This document shows, one piece after another, positions 1 to 6,519 of a stretch of 6,899 bases of DNA (the first letter of the stretch is position 1; each line of letters opens with the position of its first letter). A program made the translations under genes and the position numbers. Below the pieces are notes generated by a model. The model worked only from the letters and a program-made list of their open reading frames with translations. It searched no databases and was not told the origin of the DNA. The stretch is taken from positions 1 through 6,899 of the forward strand of contig WRBG01000106.1 in NCBI GenBank assembly GCA_009784635.1, written 5' to 3'. Origin of the DNA: Bacteroidales bacterium. Its GTDB lineage: Bacteria; Bacteroidota; Bacteroidia; Bacteroidales; UBA932.

Positions 1-464
1 CGATACGCATTTAAAACGCTGCTCAAATAGCTTACCATTAGCATAATCGGAAAAAGCGGAATAAACAGGGCAATCAGCTTTTCATAGGCCTGTAAGGTTT
101 CGGTTTGGTATTTGGAAATCCACGCCAATAACTGAACCGGATTCGATGCATACATAGCCGCCACCACACAGGCAGAGGCCAAAAGAAAAAAGTAAAAGAA
201 AAAGGTAAAAAAGTGCATTCCGCTTTGGAGTCCCTCCTGCCCCCTCCTCCTCATGGCCTCCGGAATAATTACCGCTATGTTAAGGCTGTGAAATATAGTA
301 ATGACTAACCAAAGCGTGGAGCTTATGTACCAGTAGATATCCGTTTTTCCTTGGGCCCCAAAATAGAAAGTAGCCAATATGCTAAAAACAAATAGCAAAA
401 GTTTGGATGCCAAATTAAGGGCCGACGACAGCGCAATGCCCTTAACATAGGAATTGGTCTTCAT
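1..464 (-). CDS. MurJ/MviN-like lipid-linked precursor flippase, N-terminal part (3' end beyond window)
   Basis: I translated the minus strand from the ATG at 464-462; 154 codons are visible and the frame is open to the window edge. The protein begins MKTNSYVKGIALSSALNLAS and has strongly hydrophobic segments at about residues 18-37, 48-68, 84-106 and 130-150, with no signal peptide, as expected of a polytopic inner-membrane protein. The pattern FGAQGKTDIYWY (about 35-46), followed by PEAMRRR (68-74) and then FPLFFPIMLMVSYLSSVLNAY (134-154), parallels the MurJ order FGA..TDAF, R-rich loop, FPYI...GAILN. The protein therefore belongs to the MOP exporter superfamily, which flips lipid II or other undecaprenyl-linked sugars across the inner membrane. 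The canonical RRxFAEGA loop is not conserved, so it may serve an O-antigen or capsule precursor rather than lipid II. It starts 22 bases after the receptor stop codon, so cotranscription is likely. The start could also be the in-frame GTG at 476. Confidence 0.75.
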   Translation of the reverse strand, partial: MKTNSYVKGIALSSALNLASKLLLFVFSILATFYFGAQGKTDIYWYISSTLWLVITIFHSLNIAVIIPEAMRRRGQEGLQSGMHFFTFFFYFFLLASACVVAAMYASNPVQLLAWISKYQTETLQAYEKLIALFIPLFPIMLMVSYLSSVLNAY

Positions 465-486
465 GATGCTTTGCACAGGAAAAAAC

Positions 487-2868
487 TTAGAAAGTGATTC
501 TGTAGTACGCCAATGGCAACAGGCCGGTTTGGTAGGTCGTTACCATATCCTGTAGCCGGTTGTCGTACCTGTAATCATACACGTTCTTACGGTTGGTCAG
601 GTTTCTTGCTTCAAAACCAAATTCATGGGTGGTGCGCTTTTGGTTAACTTTTGCCCAAGCTTTAAGGTCAATCCGCATGTAGTAGGGCAACTGCGGGTCA
701 TAGGCTTGTGAATAAATATACACCGCTTCTCCCTTTGCCTTTGAAGCATCCAAGTCTACCGGAATATATCGCTGACCTCCGGCAAAAACAAATTTCCCAT
801 CTACGCCCACAGACCATCTATTCTTTGCCGCAGATTCTACATGGGTCAAATAGAACTCTTTCCCTCCCGCCAAGTTGAACACATAATTCCCGTTGTACCG
901 CGTATTGTAAATCTTGTCCGAGGAAAATTTGCTGTCGAACAGAGATGCCGTAACCATATAATACAATCCCTTGTCTAAAAATCGCTCCAAGGTAAATTCG
1001 AGCCCGACATTTTCTCCCGTGCCCTCGTTTACATATACTTTTCCGTATTTGTTAAAATCCAATCCGCCCAAATTGACCAAACAGTAATAGGGCCTGTACA
1101 GGTCTACCGCTAAATTATAAAGGTACTGATAATAGGCCTCCACCTTGAATCGGGTAATGGGAGAAAGCCTCCATTGGTAGCCCAACACAAAGTGATGAGC
1201 TTTTATCATTTCTAAAAATTTGTTTGGATAAAGGTCATCATGAGTGGCTTGACTCCACATCTTGGTCAAATAAATTTCTGTCCCCTGTGTTTGGCTGTGC
1301 AGTCCATAGCCGGCATTTATTTCGTGCTTGGGGGAAATTTTATAGGATACGCCCATGCGGGGGTCTACGCTATATGATTGATTCAACGCAAAAAACTGTG
1401 AATTGACTCCTGCATTCAGGCTCAACTTAGAGGTGGGGCGATAGAAGCCCTCTACATATGCTTGCCCCAGAAAAGAAGAGCCAATCTCGTTTACATTTTG
1501 GGGATACATGGTTTGTGCATAATCCACCGAAATGAATTTATGTCTGAGCAACGACCCCATAAAACCCGTGCGGAAAGAGAGCTGGGGCGATATTTTGGTA
1601 GTAAATACCACTTGTGCCGTTAAAAATTCCCGTTGCAAGCGAGCTTCCTGCGCCCGCACCTTTTCTACAGTCCCCGGATTCAAGGTATCTATATCGGCAT
1701 TAAATGCAGAAGTGGACCCTGCTAACGAAAAGGTATACCGTGTCCGCTTAAAATTCATGGTATGGCTAAGGCCCACAACGGCCATATTCCCGTCGTTCCT
1801 TAAATCGTTGGCATAGTTGAAGAAATCCGACTCCCCGTCTTCCATGGCAATGGTACTAAAACCGCCAATGGAAAAGAGTGAAAAAGTACCGGCTTTGGGC
1901 GTGGGTACATTAACTTTCACCGTCCAGTCTTGATATCGAGGCACGGCCGAACCCGCCCCAAAGTCAAAGCCAAGGGCGCTTAGGGCGTCCAAGAAAGAAT
2001 AGCGGTAATTGGCTAAGTAGGAGGCCCTCCATTTTTTAGAAAGCGGACCTTCGAGGCCGGCCTCCACGCCGTTGATTCCTATTTGTCCGGTAAACTCAAA
2101 CTTATCGTAATTTCCCTCCCTAAGTTTTAAGTCAAATACGCCGGAGTAGGCATTGGTATATTCTGCCGGAAATGCGCTGGTATAAAAATCGGAATTGGCT
2201 AAAGCATTTACATTGACCATGCTTATCGGTCCGCCCGAAGCTCCTCCATCGGAAAAGTGGTTGGGGTTAAAAATATCCACGCCCTCTAAGCGCCACAGCA
2301 AACCAAAGGGAGAATTTCCCCGAATCACAATGTCGTTGGAAGCATCGCTGGGAACCGAAACTCCTGCAAAATTTTGCGCCATGCGGGAAACATCGTTAAA
2401 AGCTCCGGCATAACGCTCAGCCTCGGCAACAGAAAAAGTGCGGGCGCTTACGGGCGAGGCCATCTCATTAACAGGACGCAGTCTATCGCGCTGAGCGACA
2501 ACCACCGCACCAGCCAAAGTCTGTATATCTTCCCGCATTTCTACATTAATAACCAATTCTTTTCCCGAATCTAATGGTTGATTTTGCCTTCCGGTAGTCT
2601 CAAATCCCATGAATGAAAAAACCACGTTAATTCTTCCCACCGGAACATCTCTTTGGACATAATATCCATCATGGTCGGTAAATGTTACCATGCGACCACG
2701 GTCCGGCTGGTCGGGAAAAGTAATCATAACCGTAATCCCCGGCAAAGGATTGGAAACATCGTCCACAACCCGTCCCTTTACGGTTTGAACCATTTGCGCC
2801 CAAACCGGCAAAGGCAGGATTGCCGTCATTAACAACAACACAGAACATGACCAAACAAAGCGTCTCAT
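487..2868 (-). CDS. TonB-dependent outer-membrane receptor with carboxypeptidase-regulatory-like N-terminal domain
   Basis: This 793-residue protein is an outer-membrane beta-barrel transporter powered by TonB/ExbBD. I chose the ATG at 2868 because it gives a classical signal peptide (MRRFVWSCSVLLLMTAILPL, cleavage near WAQ, residue 25). The open frame extends 55 codons further upstream, but that part is AT-rich, contains the promoter, and would bury the signal peptide. Domains in order: carboxypeptidase-regulatory-like beta-sandwich at about 28-113 (VKGRVVDD..NPLPGITV, then DGYY and FMGFET); a TonB-box-like AVVVAQ at about 121-126; a plug at about 130-255 (RMAQNFAGVSV, NDIVIRGNSP, LEGVDIFNPNHF, AFPAEYTNAYSGVFDLKLREGN); and a barrel from about 256 that ends in the aromatic-rich YYRITF. 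No SusD-like partner is adjacent, and the protein is shorter than typical SusC, so it is probably not a glycan SusCD unit. The substrate cannot be inferred. The flippase gene follows 22 bases downstream. Confidence 0.93.
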   Translation of the reverse strand: MRRFVWSCSVLLLMTAILPLPVWAQMVQTVKGRVVDDVSNPLPGITVMITFPDQPDRGRMVTFTDHDGYYVQRDVPVGRINVVFSFMGFETTGRQNQPLDSGKELVINVEMREDIQTLAGAVVVAQRDRLRPVNEMASPVSARTFSVAEAERYAGAFNDVSRMAQNFAGVSVPSDASNDIVIRGNSPFGLLWRLEGVDIFNPNHFSDGGASGGPISMVNVNALANSDFYTSAFPAEYTNAYSGVFDLKLREGNYDKFEFTGQIGINGVEAGLEGPLSKKWRASYLANYRYSFLDALSALGFDFGAGSAVPRYQDWTVKVNVPTPKAGTFSLFSIGGFSTIAMEDGESDFFNYANDLRNDGNMAVVGLSHTMNFKRTRYTFSLAGSTSAFNADIDTLNPGTVEKVRAQEARLQREFLTAQVVFTTKISPQLSFRTGFMGSLLRHKFISVDYAQTMYPQNVNEIGSSFLGQAYVEGFYRPTSKLSLNAGVNSQFFALNQSYSVDPRMGVSYKISPKHEINAGYGLHSQTQGTEIYLTKMWSQATHDDLYPNKFLEMIKAHHFVLGYQWRLSPITRFKVEAYYQYLYNLAVDLYRPYYCLVNLGGLDFNKYGKVYVNEGTGENVGLEFTLERFLDKGLYYMVTASLFDSKFSSDKIYNTRYNGNYVFNLAGGKEFYLTHVESAAKNRWSVGVDGKFVFAGGQRYIPVDLDASKAKGEAVYIYSQAYDPQLPYYMRIDLKAWAKVNQKRTTHEFGFEARNLTNRKNVYDYRYDNRLQDMVTTYQTGLLPLAYYRITF

Positions 2869-2900
2869 GAAAAACGGATAAGATAATCTAATTAAGCGGA

Positions 2901-2908
2901 CAAAGTTA
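2901..2908 (-). promoter_or_regulatory. Bacteroidota -7 promoter box for the TonB-dependent receptor
   Basis: Read on the minus strand, this is TAACTTTG followed by TC, a full match to the TAnnTTTG -7 element of the Bacteroidota primary sigma factor. It would start transcription near 2894 and leave an untranslated leader of about 26 bases before the ATG at 2868. No TTTG -33 box lies at the usual 19-21 base spacing, where TATGC is found instead, so the promoter may be weak or activator-dependent. It lies inside the upstream-extended open frame and so supports the shorter protein start. Confidence 0.6.
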
Positions 2909-3072
2909 GTAAAAATAGTAATACGCCGCATATATTTATGAATATTTATAATCACCATATAACCAATATCTAACTTCCATGATTTCTGCAAAAAAACGTC
3001 GTTTGTTTTGTGATAATCAGCAATGATTAGCATATGTTTGGAGGTTCTTCCTCAAGACGGAAGTTACACCGT

Positions 3073-3098
3073 AAAACAGGCTCATAAGCAGCTGTTTT
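3073..3098 (-). terminator. Possible hairpin terminator of the ybeY-mnmG operon
   Basis: AAAACAG (3073-3079) pairs with CTGTTTT (3092-3098). An inner GCT/AGC stem (3080-3082 with 3087-3089) closes a CATA loop, leaving a two-base bulge (3090-3091). The hairpin overlaps the last base of the mnmG stop codon. On the minus strand it is followed by TTTTAC only, so the U-tract is short and termination may be weak. It could also act in the other direction, but no plus-strand gene ends here. Confidence 0.4.
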
Positions 3099-4987
3099 CA
3101 TCGTCCGAAATATACCAATAATACCGATATGTCGGCAGGGGATACTCCGGGAATACGGGAGGCCTGACCTATTGATAAAGGCCTTATTCGAGATAATTTT
3201 TGACGTGCCTCCATAGATAGGGCGTTGATTTTTTCAAAAGAAAAATGGGGTGGGATAGGGACGTGGTCTAATCTTAGCAATTTCTGGGCCAATGCCTGCT
3301 CTCGGTCTATATAGCCTTGATATTTTATCACGACCTCCACCGATTCTTTTAACTCTTTAATCCAATATTCATCCTGCTTAGGCCATCGTGGTGCTGTTCC
3401 ACGTGAAACAATCTGCAAAATCCCATCCAAATCCACTTGAGGACGGCTTAACAATTCATTCCATTTTCGCTTTTGAACAATAGGGGCCGAGCCAACTGCT
3501 GTTAAATATCCATTCACCGCTTCGGGTTCTGCGGATTCGCGTTGTAAAAACGCAAGCATTTCGGAAGTCAAACATTCTTTTTCCTCAAGCCGAGCCATCC
3601 GCTCTTTAGATGCCAATCCCAAGTCATAAGACAATTTAGTCAGCCGAGAGTCGGCGTTGTCTTGCCTCAACAGTATTCGGTATTCTGCCCGCGAAGTAAA
3701 CATCCGATAAGGTTCGTCTACACCTTTTGTGACCAAGTCATCAATCAATACGCCTATATAGGCTTGGTCTCGGCTCAAAACCAATGGGGACTTGCCGTTT
3801 ATTTTTAAGCACGCATTTATCCCCGCCATTAATCCTTGGGCGGCCGCTTCTTCGTATCCGGTGGTGCCGTTAATCTGTCCTGCAAAGAAAAGGCCGGAAA
3901 TGTTTTTTACCTCTAAGGAGTGGGTTATTTGTGTAGGAGGGAAGTAGTCGTACTCTATAGCGTAAGCAGGACGAAATATCTTAACATTTTCAAGCCCTCC
4001 TATCATTTTAAGTGCTTCTAACTGAATATCTAAGGGCAAGGAAGAAGAAAAGCCCTGTAAATAATATTCACAGGTATTCCAGCCTTCGGGCTCCAAAAAC
4101 AAAGGATGCTGCTCTTTGTCGGCAAAAGTTCTGAGCTTGTCTTCGATGCTGGGACAATAACGCGGGCCTGTCCCCTTTATCTTGTTGGAAAACAAGGGAG
4201 AATCGGCAAATCCCCTTCTCAACACCTCGTGTACCCGGTCAGAGGTGTACGCCATAAAACAGGGCCGCTGTTCGCCTCGCTCTTGAATTGCCGATAAAAC
4301 AGGCAGAAAAGAAAATCGAGCAGGAGCCGCATCGCCTTCCTGTAAGGTTAACGATTCCAAATCAACAGAACGAGCGTCTATCCTTGGAGGCGTACCGGTT
4401 TTCATGCGGGCGACTTCAAGCCCTCGTTCTATAAGCTGTTCACTGATTCCGTAAGACGACAACTCTCCTATTCTGCCCCCATCTACCGAACGGGCGCCAA
4501 TATAAATTTTGCCGTTCAAAAAGGTGCCTGCCGTAAGTATTACCGCCGAAGCAAAAAAACGCGCACCCAATATGGTCTCCACGCCCGACACCGCATCTCC
4601 ATTAAAAAGGAGTTTGCTTACCGAATCCTGCCAAATATCCAATCCTTTAGTCTCCTCGAGCAGTTCTCGCCACTTGTTTGCATACAAAACCCTATCGCAT
4701 TGGGCCCTAGGACTCCACATGGCGGGGCCTTTAGAACGGTTGAGCATCCTAAACTGAATGGTACTGTAATCCGTAATCAAACCCATACAGCCCCCCATGG
4801 CATCTATCTCACGCACAATTTGCCCCTTTGCAATGCCTCCAATAGCCGGATTGCACGACATCATGGCTATTTTTCCCATATCCATAGTAATCAGCAACAC
4901 TTTGACGCCCAAACGGGCAGCAGCGACCGCCGCTTCGGAACCGGCATGCCCTGCCCCAATAACAATAATATCGTATAATCCATTCAT
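3098..4987 (-). CDS. mnmG: MnmG (GidA): tRNA uridine-5-carboxymethylaminomethyl modification enzyme, FAD-binding subunit
   Basis: MnmG works with MnmE to add the carboxymethylaminomethyl group at C5 of wobble uridine U34 in tRNAs reading split codon boxes, using FAD, NADH and a methylene-tetrahydrofolate carbon; it is cytosolic. The 629 residues match the usual family length. Visible hallmarks are the dinucleotide-binding GAGHAGSEAA at 11-20, SCNPAIGG at 44-51 with the conserved cysteine C45, the signature GPRYCPSIEDKLRTF at 274-288 with the second key cysteine C278, the signature AGQINGTTGYEEAAAQG at 369-385, and the helical C-terminal region containing IKYQGYI at 554-560. The ATG at 4987 gives the family N-terminus; the ATG at 4983 is out of frame. 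It lies 4 bases downstream of ybeY, so the two form one operon. A parS-like site lies inside the gene at codons 526-531, in the variable linker before the IKYQGYI motif. Confidence 0.98.
   Translation of the reverse strand: MNGLYDIIVIGAGHAGSEAAVAAARLGVKVLLITMDMGKIAMMSCNPAIGGIAKGQIVREIDAMGGCMGLITDYSTIQFRMLNRSKGPAMWSPRAQCDRVLYANKWRELLEETKGLDIWQDSVSKLLFNGDAVSGVETILGARFFASAVILTAGTFLNGKIYIGARSVDGGRIGELSSYGISEQLIERGLEVARMKTGTPPRIDARSVDLESLTLQEGDAAPARFSFLPVLSAIQERGEQRPCFMAYTSDRVHEVLRRGFADSPLFSNKIKGTGPRYCPSIEDKLRTFADKEQHPLFLEPEGWNTCEYYLQGFSSSLPLDIQLEALKMIGGLENVKIFRPAYAIEYDYFPPTQITHSLEVKNISGLFFAGQINGTTGYEEAAAQGLMAGINACLKINGKSPLVLSRDQAYIGVLIDDLVTKGVDEPYRMFTSRAEYRILLRQDNADSRLTKLSYDLGLASKERMARLEEKECLTSEMLAFLQRESAEPEAVNGYLTAVGSAPIVQKRKWNELLSRPQVDLDGILQIVSRGTAPRWPKQDEYWIKELKESVEVVIKYQGYIDREQALAQKLLRLDHVPIPPHFSFEKINALSMEARQKLSRIRPLSIGQASRIPGVSPADISVLLVYFGR
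3395..3410. other. parS: parS-like centromere site (ParB binding) inside mnmG
   Basis: The 16 bases TGTTCCACGTGAAACA match the bacterial parS consensus TGTTNCACGTGAAACA at every defined position. The only departure from a perfect palindrome is the C at position 5, where the consensus allows any base. ParB dimers load on such sites and form the partition complex with ParA and SMC; chromosomal copies are mostly near the origin. On the minus strand the bases encode VSRGT (residues 527-531) of MnmG, in a poorly conserved linker. The match is seen directly; ParB binding is inferred, and no parA or parB gene is in the window. Confidence 0.75.
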
Positions 4988-4991
4988 AATC

Positions 4992-5435
4992 TTATATATT
5001 CATTAGCATACGCAAAGCGGCATCCTCCTCTCGATTCATAATTTCCTGCTCTTCGTGAGTATTGTCCTTATATCCAAGCAAATGCAACAATCCATGCGCC
5101 ATAACACGGGCAAGTTCCTCATTAAAAGGCACATTGTACAATATGGCATGTTCCCTAACCCTGTCAATACTTATGAATATGTCCCCTTCAATGCCGCCCG
5201 AAGTTTTTTCCGGCCACTCTTGGGGCGCATTTGCGTCAAAAGTAAGCACATCTGTATAGTAGTCATGGCCCAAAAAACGACGATTCATATCGAGCAAATA
5301 CGAATCGGAACAAAAAATCACTGCCAGCGCTTTGAGTTTTCGCCCTTTATTTAGGGTCGTTTGGGTCAGCCATTTCCCATACCGAATCTTATTTTTTAAC
5401 TTAAAATCAATATCTTGTAAAAACCAAGAGACCAT
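4992..5435 (-). CDS. ybeY: YbeY: endoribonuclease / rRNA maturation and ribosome quality-control factor
   Basis: YbeY is a small zinc-dependent endoribonuclease involved in 16S rRNA 3'-end maturation and 70S quality control. The 147-residue product has the family core: the central block RRFLGHDYYTDVLTFD at about 52-67, GDIFISIDRV at about 84-93, and the metal motif HGLLHLLGYKD at 114-124. H114 and H118 fit the first two zinc ligands. The position of the third histidine (GYDH in proteobacteria) holds D124, and another histidine follows at 127. I recall GYKD as the usual Bacteroidota variant, so the enzyme is probably active. The ATG at 5435 lies about 20 bases from a TAnnTTTG promoter and gives the expected N-terminus. 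The gene is first in an operon with mnmG, 4 bases away, and divergent from the tRNA-Ala gene. Confidence 0.95.
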   Translation of the reverse strand: MVSWFLQDIDFKLKNKIRYGKWLTQTTLNKGRKLKALAVIFCSDSYLLDMNRRFLGHDYYTDVLTFDANAPQEWPEKTSGGIEGDIFISIDRVREHAILYNVPFNEELARVMAHGLLHLLGYKDNTHEEQEIMNREEDAALRMLMNI

Positions 5436-5457
5436 ATACCTTTATGTATTATAGTCG

Positions 5458-5489
5458 CAAAAATAGGAAATCCTGTCTAAAAAAACCAA
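5458..5489 (-). promoter_or_regulatory. Promoter of the ybeY-mnmG operon
   Basis: On the minus strand a -7 box TATTTTTG (5465-5458) matches TAnnTTTG. A TTG (5489-5487) lies 21 bases upstream of it, within the spacing tolerated for the -33 TTTG element. Initiation would be near 5451, leaving only about 15 bases before the ybeY ATG, which is compatible with Shine-Dalgarno-independent starts in this phylum. Confidence 0.6.
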
Positions 5490-5499
5490 GCTATCCAAA

Positions 5500-5531
5500 T
5501 TTGGTACAATCAAAAATAGTTTTTACCTTTG
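5500..5531 (+). promoter_or_regulatory. Promoter of the tRNA-Ala gene (TTTG-N20-TACCTTTG)
   Basis: TTTG at 5500-5503, a 20-base spacer and TACCTTTG at 5524-5531 exactly fit the Bacteroidota primary-sigma consensus TTTG-N19-21-TAnnTTTG. Initiation would fall a few bases before the mature tRNA 5' end at 5541. The -33 element lies in a 10-base palindrome, CCAAATTTGG (5495-5504), between this promoter and the divergent ybeY promoter. Confidence 0.8.
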
Positions 5532-5540
5532 TGGCCTCTT

Positions 5541-5614
5541 GGGGCATTAGCTCAGTTGGCTAGAGCGCTTGCATGGCATGCACGAGGTCGTCGGTTCGAC
5601 TCCGACATGCTCCA
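5541..5614 (+). tRNA. tRNA-Ala, anticodon GGC
   Basis: A complete 74-base cloverleaf folds by eye. The acceptor GGGGCAT (5541-5547) pairs with ATGCTCC (5607-5613) with one G-U; the D stem is GCTC/GAGC (5550-5553, 5563-5566); the anticodon loop ATGGCAT (5573-5579) puts GGC at 34-36; the variable loop is AGGTC; the T arm is GTCGG-TTCGACT-CCGAC (5590-5606); the discriminator is A (5614). GGC reads the alanine codons GCC and GCU. The 3' CCA is not encoded, since CGT follows the discriminator, so a CCA-adding enzyme must supply it. The anticodon stem CTTGC/GCACG has a T-C mismatch at pair 28-42 (5569 with 5583). No clear terminator follows, only AT-rich DNA. Confidence 0.95.
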
Positions 5615-5683
5615 CGTAACCAAAAATATATTACTGTTTTTTAAATACTTAAAATTTTTATAGACATTTTATACACATTTTTG

Positions 5684-5714
5684 TTGGAACCAATTATTAA
5701 ATTACCTACCTTTA
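5684..5714 (+). promoter_or_regulatory. Probable tonB promoter
   Basis: TACCTTTA at 5707-5714 matches TAnnTTTG except for the last base. A TTG at 5684-5686, within TTTTTGTTGG, lies exactly 20 bases upstream as a -33 element. Initiation near 5720 would give a leader of about 45 bases rich in A. The surrounding 150-base gap between the tRNA and tonB is very AT-rich and holds no open frame I can support. Confidence 0.5.
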
Positions 5715-5764
5715 CAGACTGAATTAAATGAACTAAAACCTAAAAAGTTTAAAACCGGAACAAT

Positions 5765-6463
5765 ATGGAAATTAAAAAAACACCCAAGGCAGACCTCGAG
5801 AATAAGAAACTTTTATTTCGGGAGTTTGGACTACTTATTGCCCTTGCGCTCGTATTCTTTGCATTCGAGTGGCAGTCTCATGAAAAATCAAAAAGCTCAT
5901 TTGGTGACATGCAAGCTGCTGTTGTGGAAGAAGAAATGATTCCCATTACCCGCGAGACCCCTCCGCCTCCGCCCGAAGTGCCCAAGGAGCCTACGCTTTC
6001 CGATGTCATTAATATTGTAGATGATGACATAAAAATCGAACATGAATTGATTATCAACACAGAAGACGACAGAAGTTTGGCTATTGAAATTAGGGATTTT
6101 GTTGTAGGCAGACAAGTAATCGAGGAAGAAATTGAGGAAGAGGAAATCAGTGTGGTGATTGTGGAGGAGAAACCCAAATTTATGGGGGGAGACGAAAATA
6201 CTTTTAACTCATGGGTGTTAAATAACATTGACTATCCCGAAGTGGCCAAGGAAAACGGAGTACAAGGCCGGGTAATGCTTACCTTTGTGGTAAACACGGA
6301 CGGACGTGTCATTGATGTTCAAGTTACGCGCGGCGTTGACCCCGCCTTGGACAGAGAGGCCGTTCGCGCAGTTTCTGCTTCACCCAGATGGACGCCGGGC
6401 CGTCAGCGCGATAAGCCCGTAAAAGTACGCTACAACTTCCCCGTGGTTTTCCAACTTCGTTAG
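5765..6463 (+). CDS. tonB: TonB energy transducer, Bacteroidales type
   Basis: TonB spans the periplasm and passes the energy of the inner-membrane ExbB/ExbD proton channel to outer-membrane receptors. The 232-residue product has a short basic cytoplasmic start (MEIKKTPKADLENKK), one membrane anchor at about 19-37 (REFGLLIALALVFFAFEW), a proline-rich segment ETPPPPPEVPKEP at 64-76, an acidic segment (EEEIEEEEI, 120-128) instead of long Lys-Pro/Glu-Pro repeats, and a full TonB C-terminal domain at about 137-232. That domain shows YPEVAKENGVQGRVMLTFVV, RGVDPALDREAVRAV, PRWTPG and PVVFQL. The ATG at 5765 is the first in frame and places the anchor correctly. ExbB and ExbD are not in the window, so this may be one of several tonB paralogues. 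It has its own promoter and terminator, so it is probably monocistronic. It could energise the receptor at 487-2868, but nothing in the sequence specifies the pairing. Confidence 0.95.
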   Translation: MEIKKTPKADLENKKLLFREFGLLIALALVFFAFEWQSHEKSKSSFGDMQAAVVEEEMIPITRETPPPPPEVPKEPTLSDVINIVDDDIKIEHELIINTEDDRSLAIEIRDFVVGRQVIEEEIEEEEISVVIVEEKPKFMGGDENTFNSWVLNNIDYPEVAKENGVQGRVMLTFVVNTDGRVIDVQVTRGVDPALDREAVRAVSASPRWTPGRQRDKPVKVRYNFPVVFQLR

Positions 6464-6481
6464 TTTTACCTTTTTATATAG

Positions 6482-6510
6482 AAAAGAGGCCTTAGACAGC
6501 CTCTTTTTTT
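6482..6510 (+). terminator. Intrinsic terminator after tonB
   Basis: AAAAGAGGC (6482-6490) pairs perfectly with GCCTCTTTT (6499-6507) around the 8-base loop CTTAGACA. The T-run extends from 6504 to 6510. It lies 18 bases after the tonB stop and ends only 9 bases before the hflX ATG. Confidence 0.9.
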
Positions 6511-6519
6511 CACTTGTGC

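Noticed and set aside
1224..2574. Plus-strand open frames of 60-94 codons opposite the TonB-dependent receptor
   Set aside because: The receptor frame is continuous and its motifs are conserved throughout, so these are chance frames on the other strand.
487..2868. SusC of a SusCD glycan-uptake locus
   Set aside because: There is no SusD lipoprotein gene next to it, and at 793 residues it is shorter than typical SusC. The plug motifs fit another receptor subfamily.
3041..3063. Small hairpins (GAGG/CCTC and CTTCC/GGAAG) downstream of mnmG
   Set aside because: The stems are only 4-5 bp, overlap each other and lack a T-run. The hairpin at 3073-3098 is the better terminator candidate.
4509..5006. 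Overlapping plus-strand open frames opposite the 5' end of mnmG
   Set aside because: They are antisense shadows of a strongly conserved gene, with low-complexity translations and no domain I recognise.
5878..6228. Minus-strand open frame of 116 codons opposite tonB
   Set aside because: Its Ser/Ile-rich translation is the antisense reading of the Glu/Asp/Ile-rich TonB linker. It has no promoter or family pattern, and tonB is certain here.
6467..6474. TACCTTTT as an hflX promoter -7 box
   Set aside because: It lacks the final G, has no TTTG at the right distance upstream, and would initiate at about the terminator hairpin. It is kept only as a possibility in the terminator finding.
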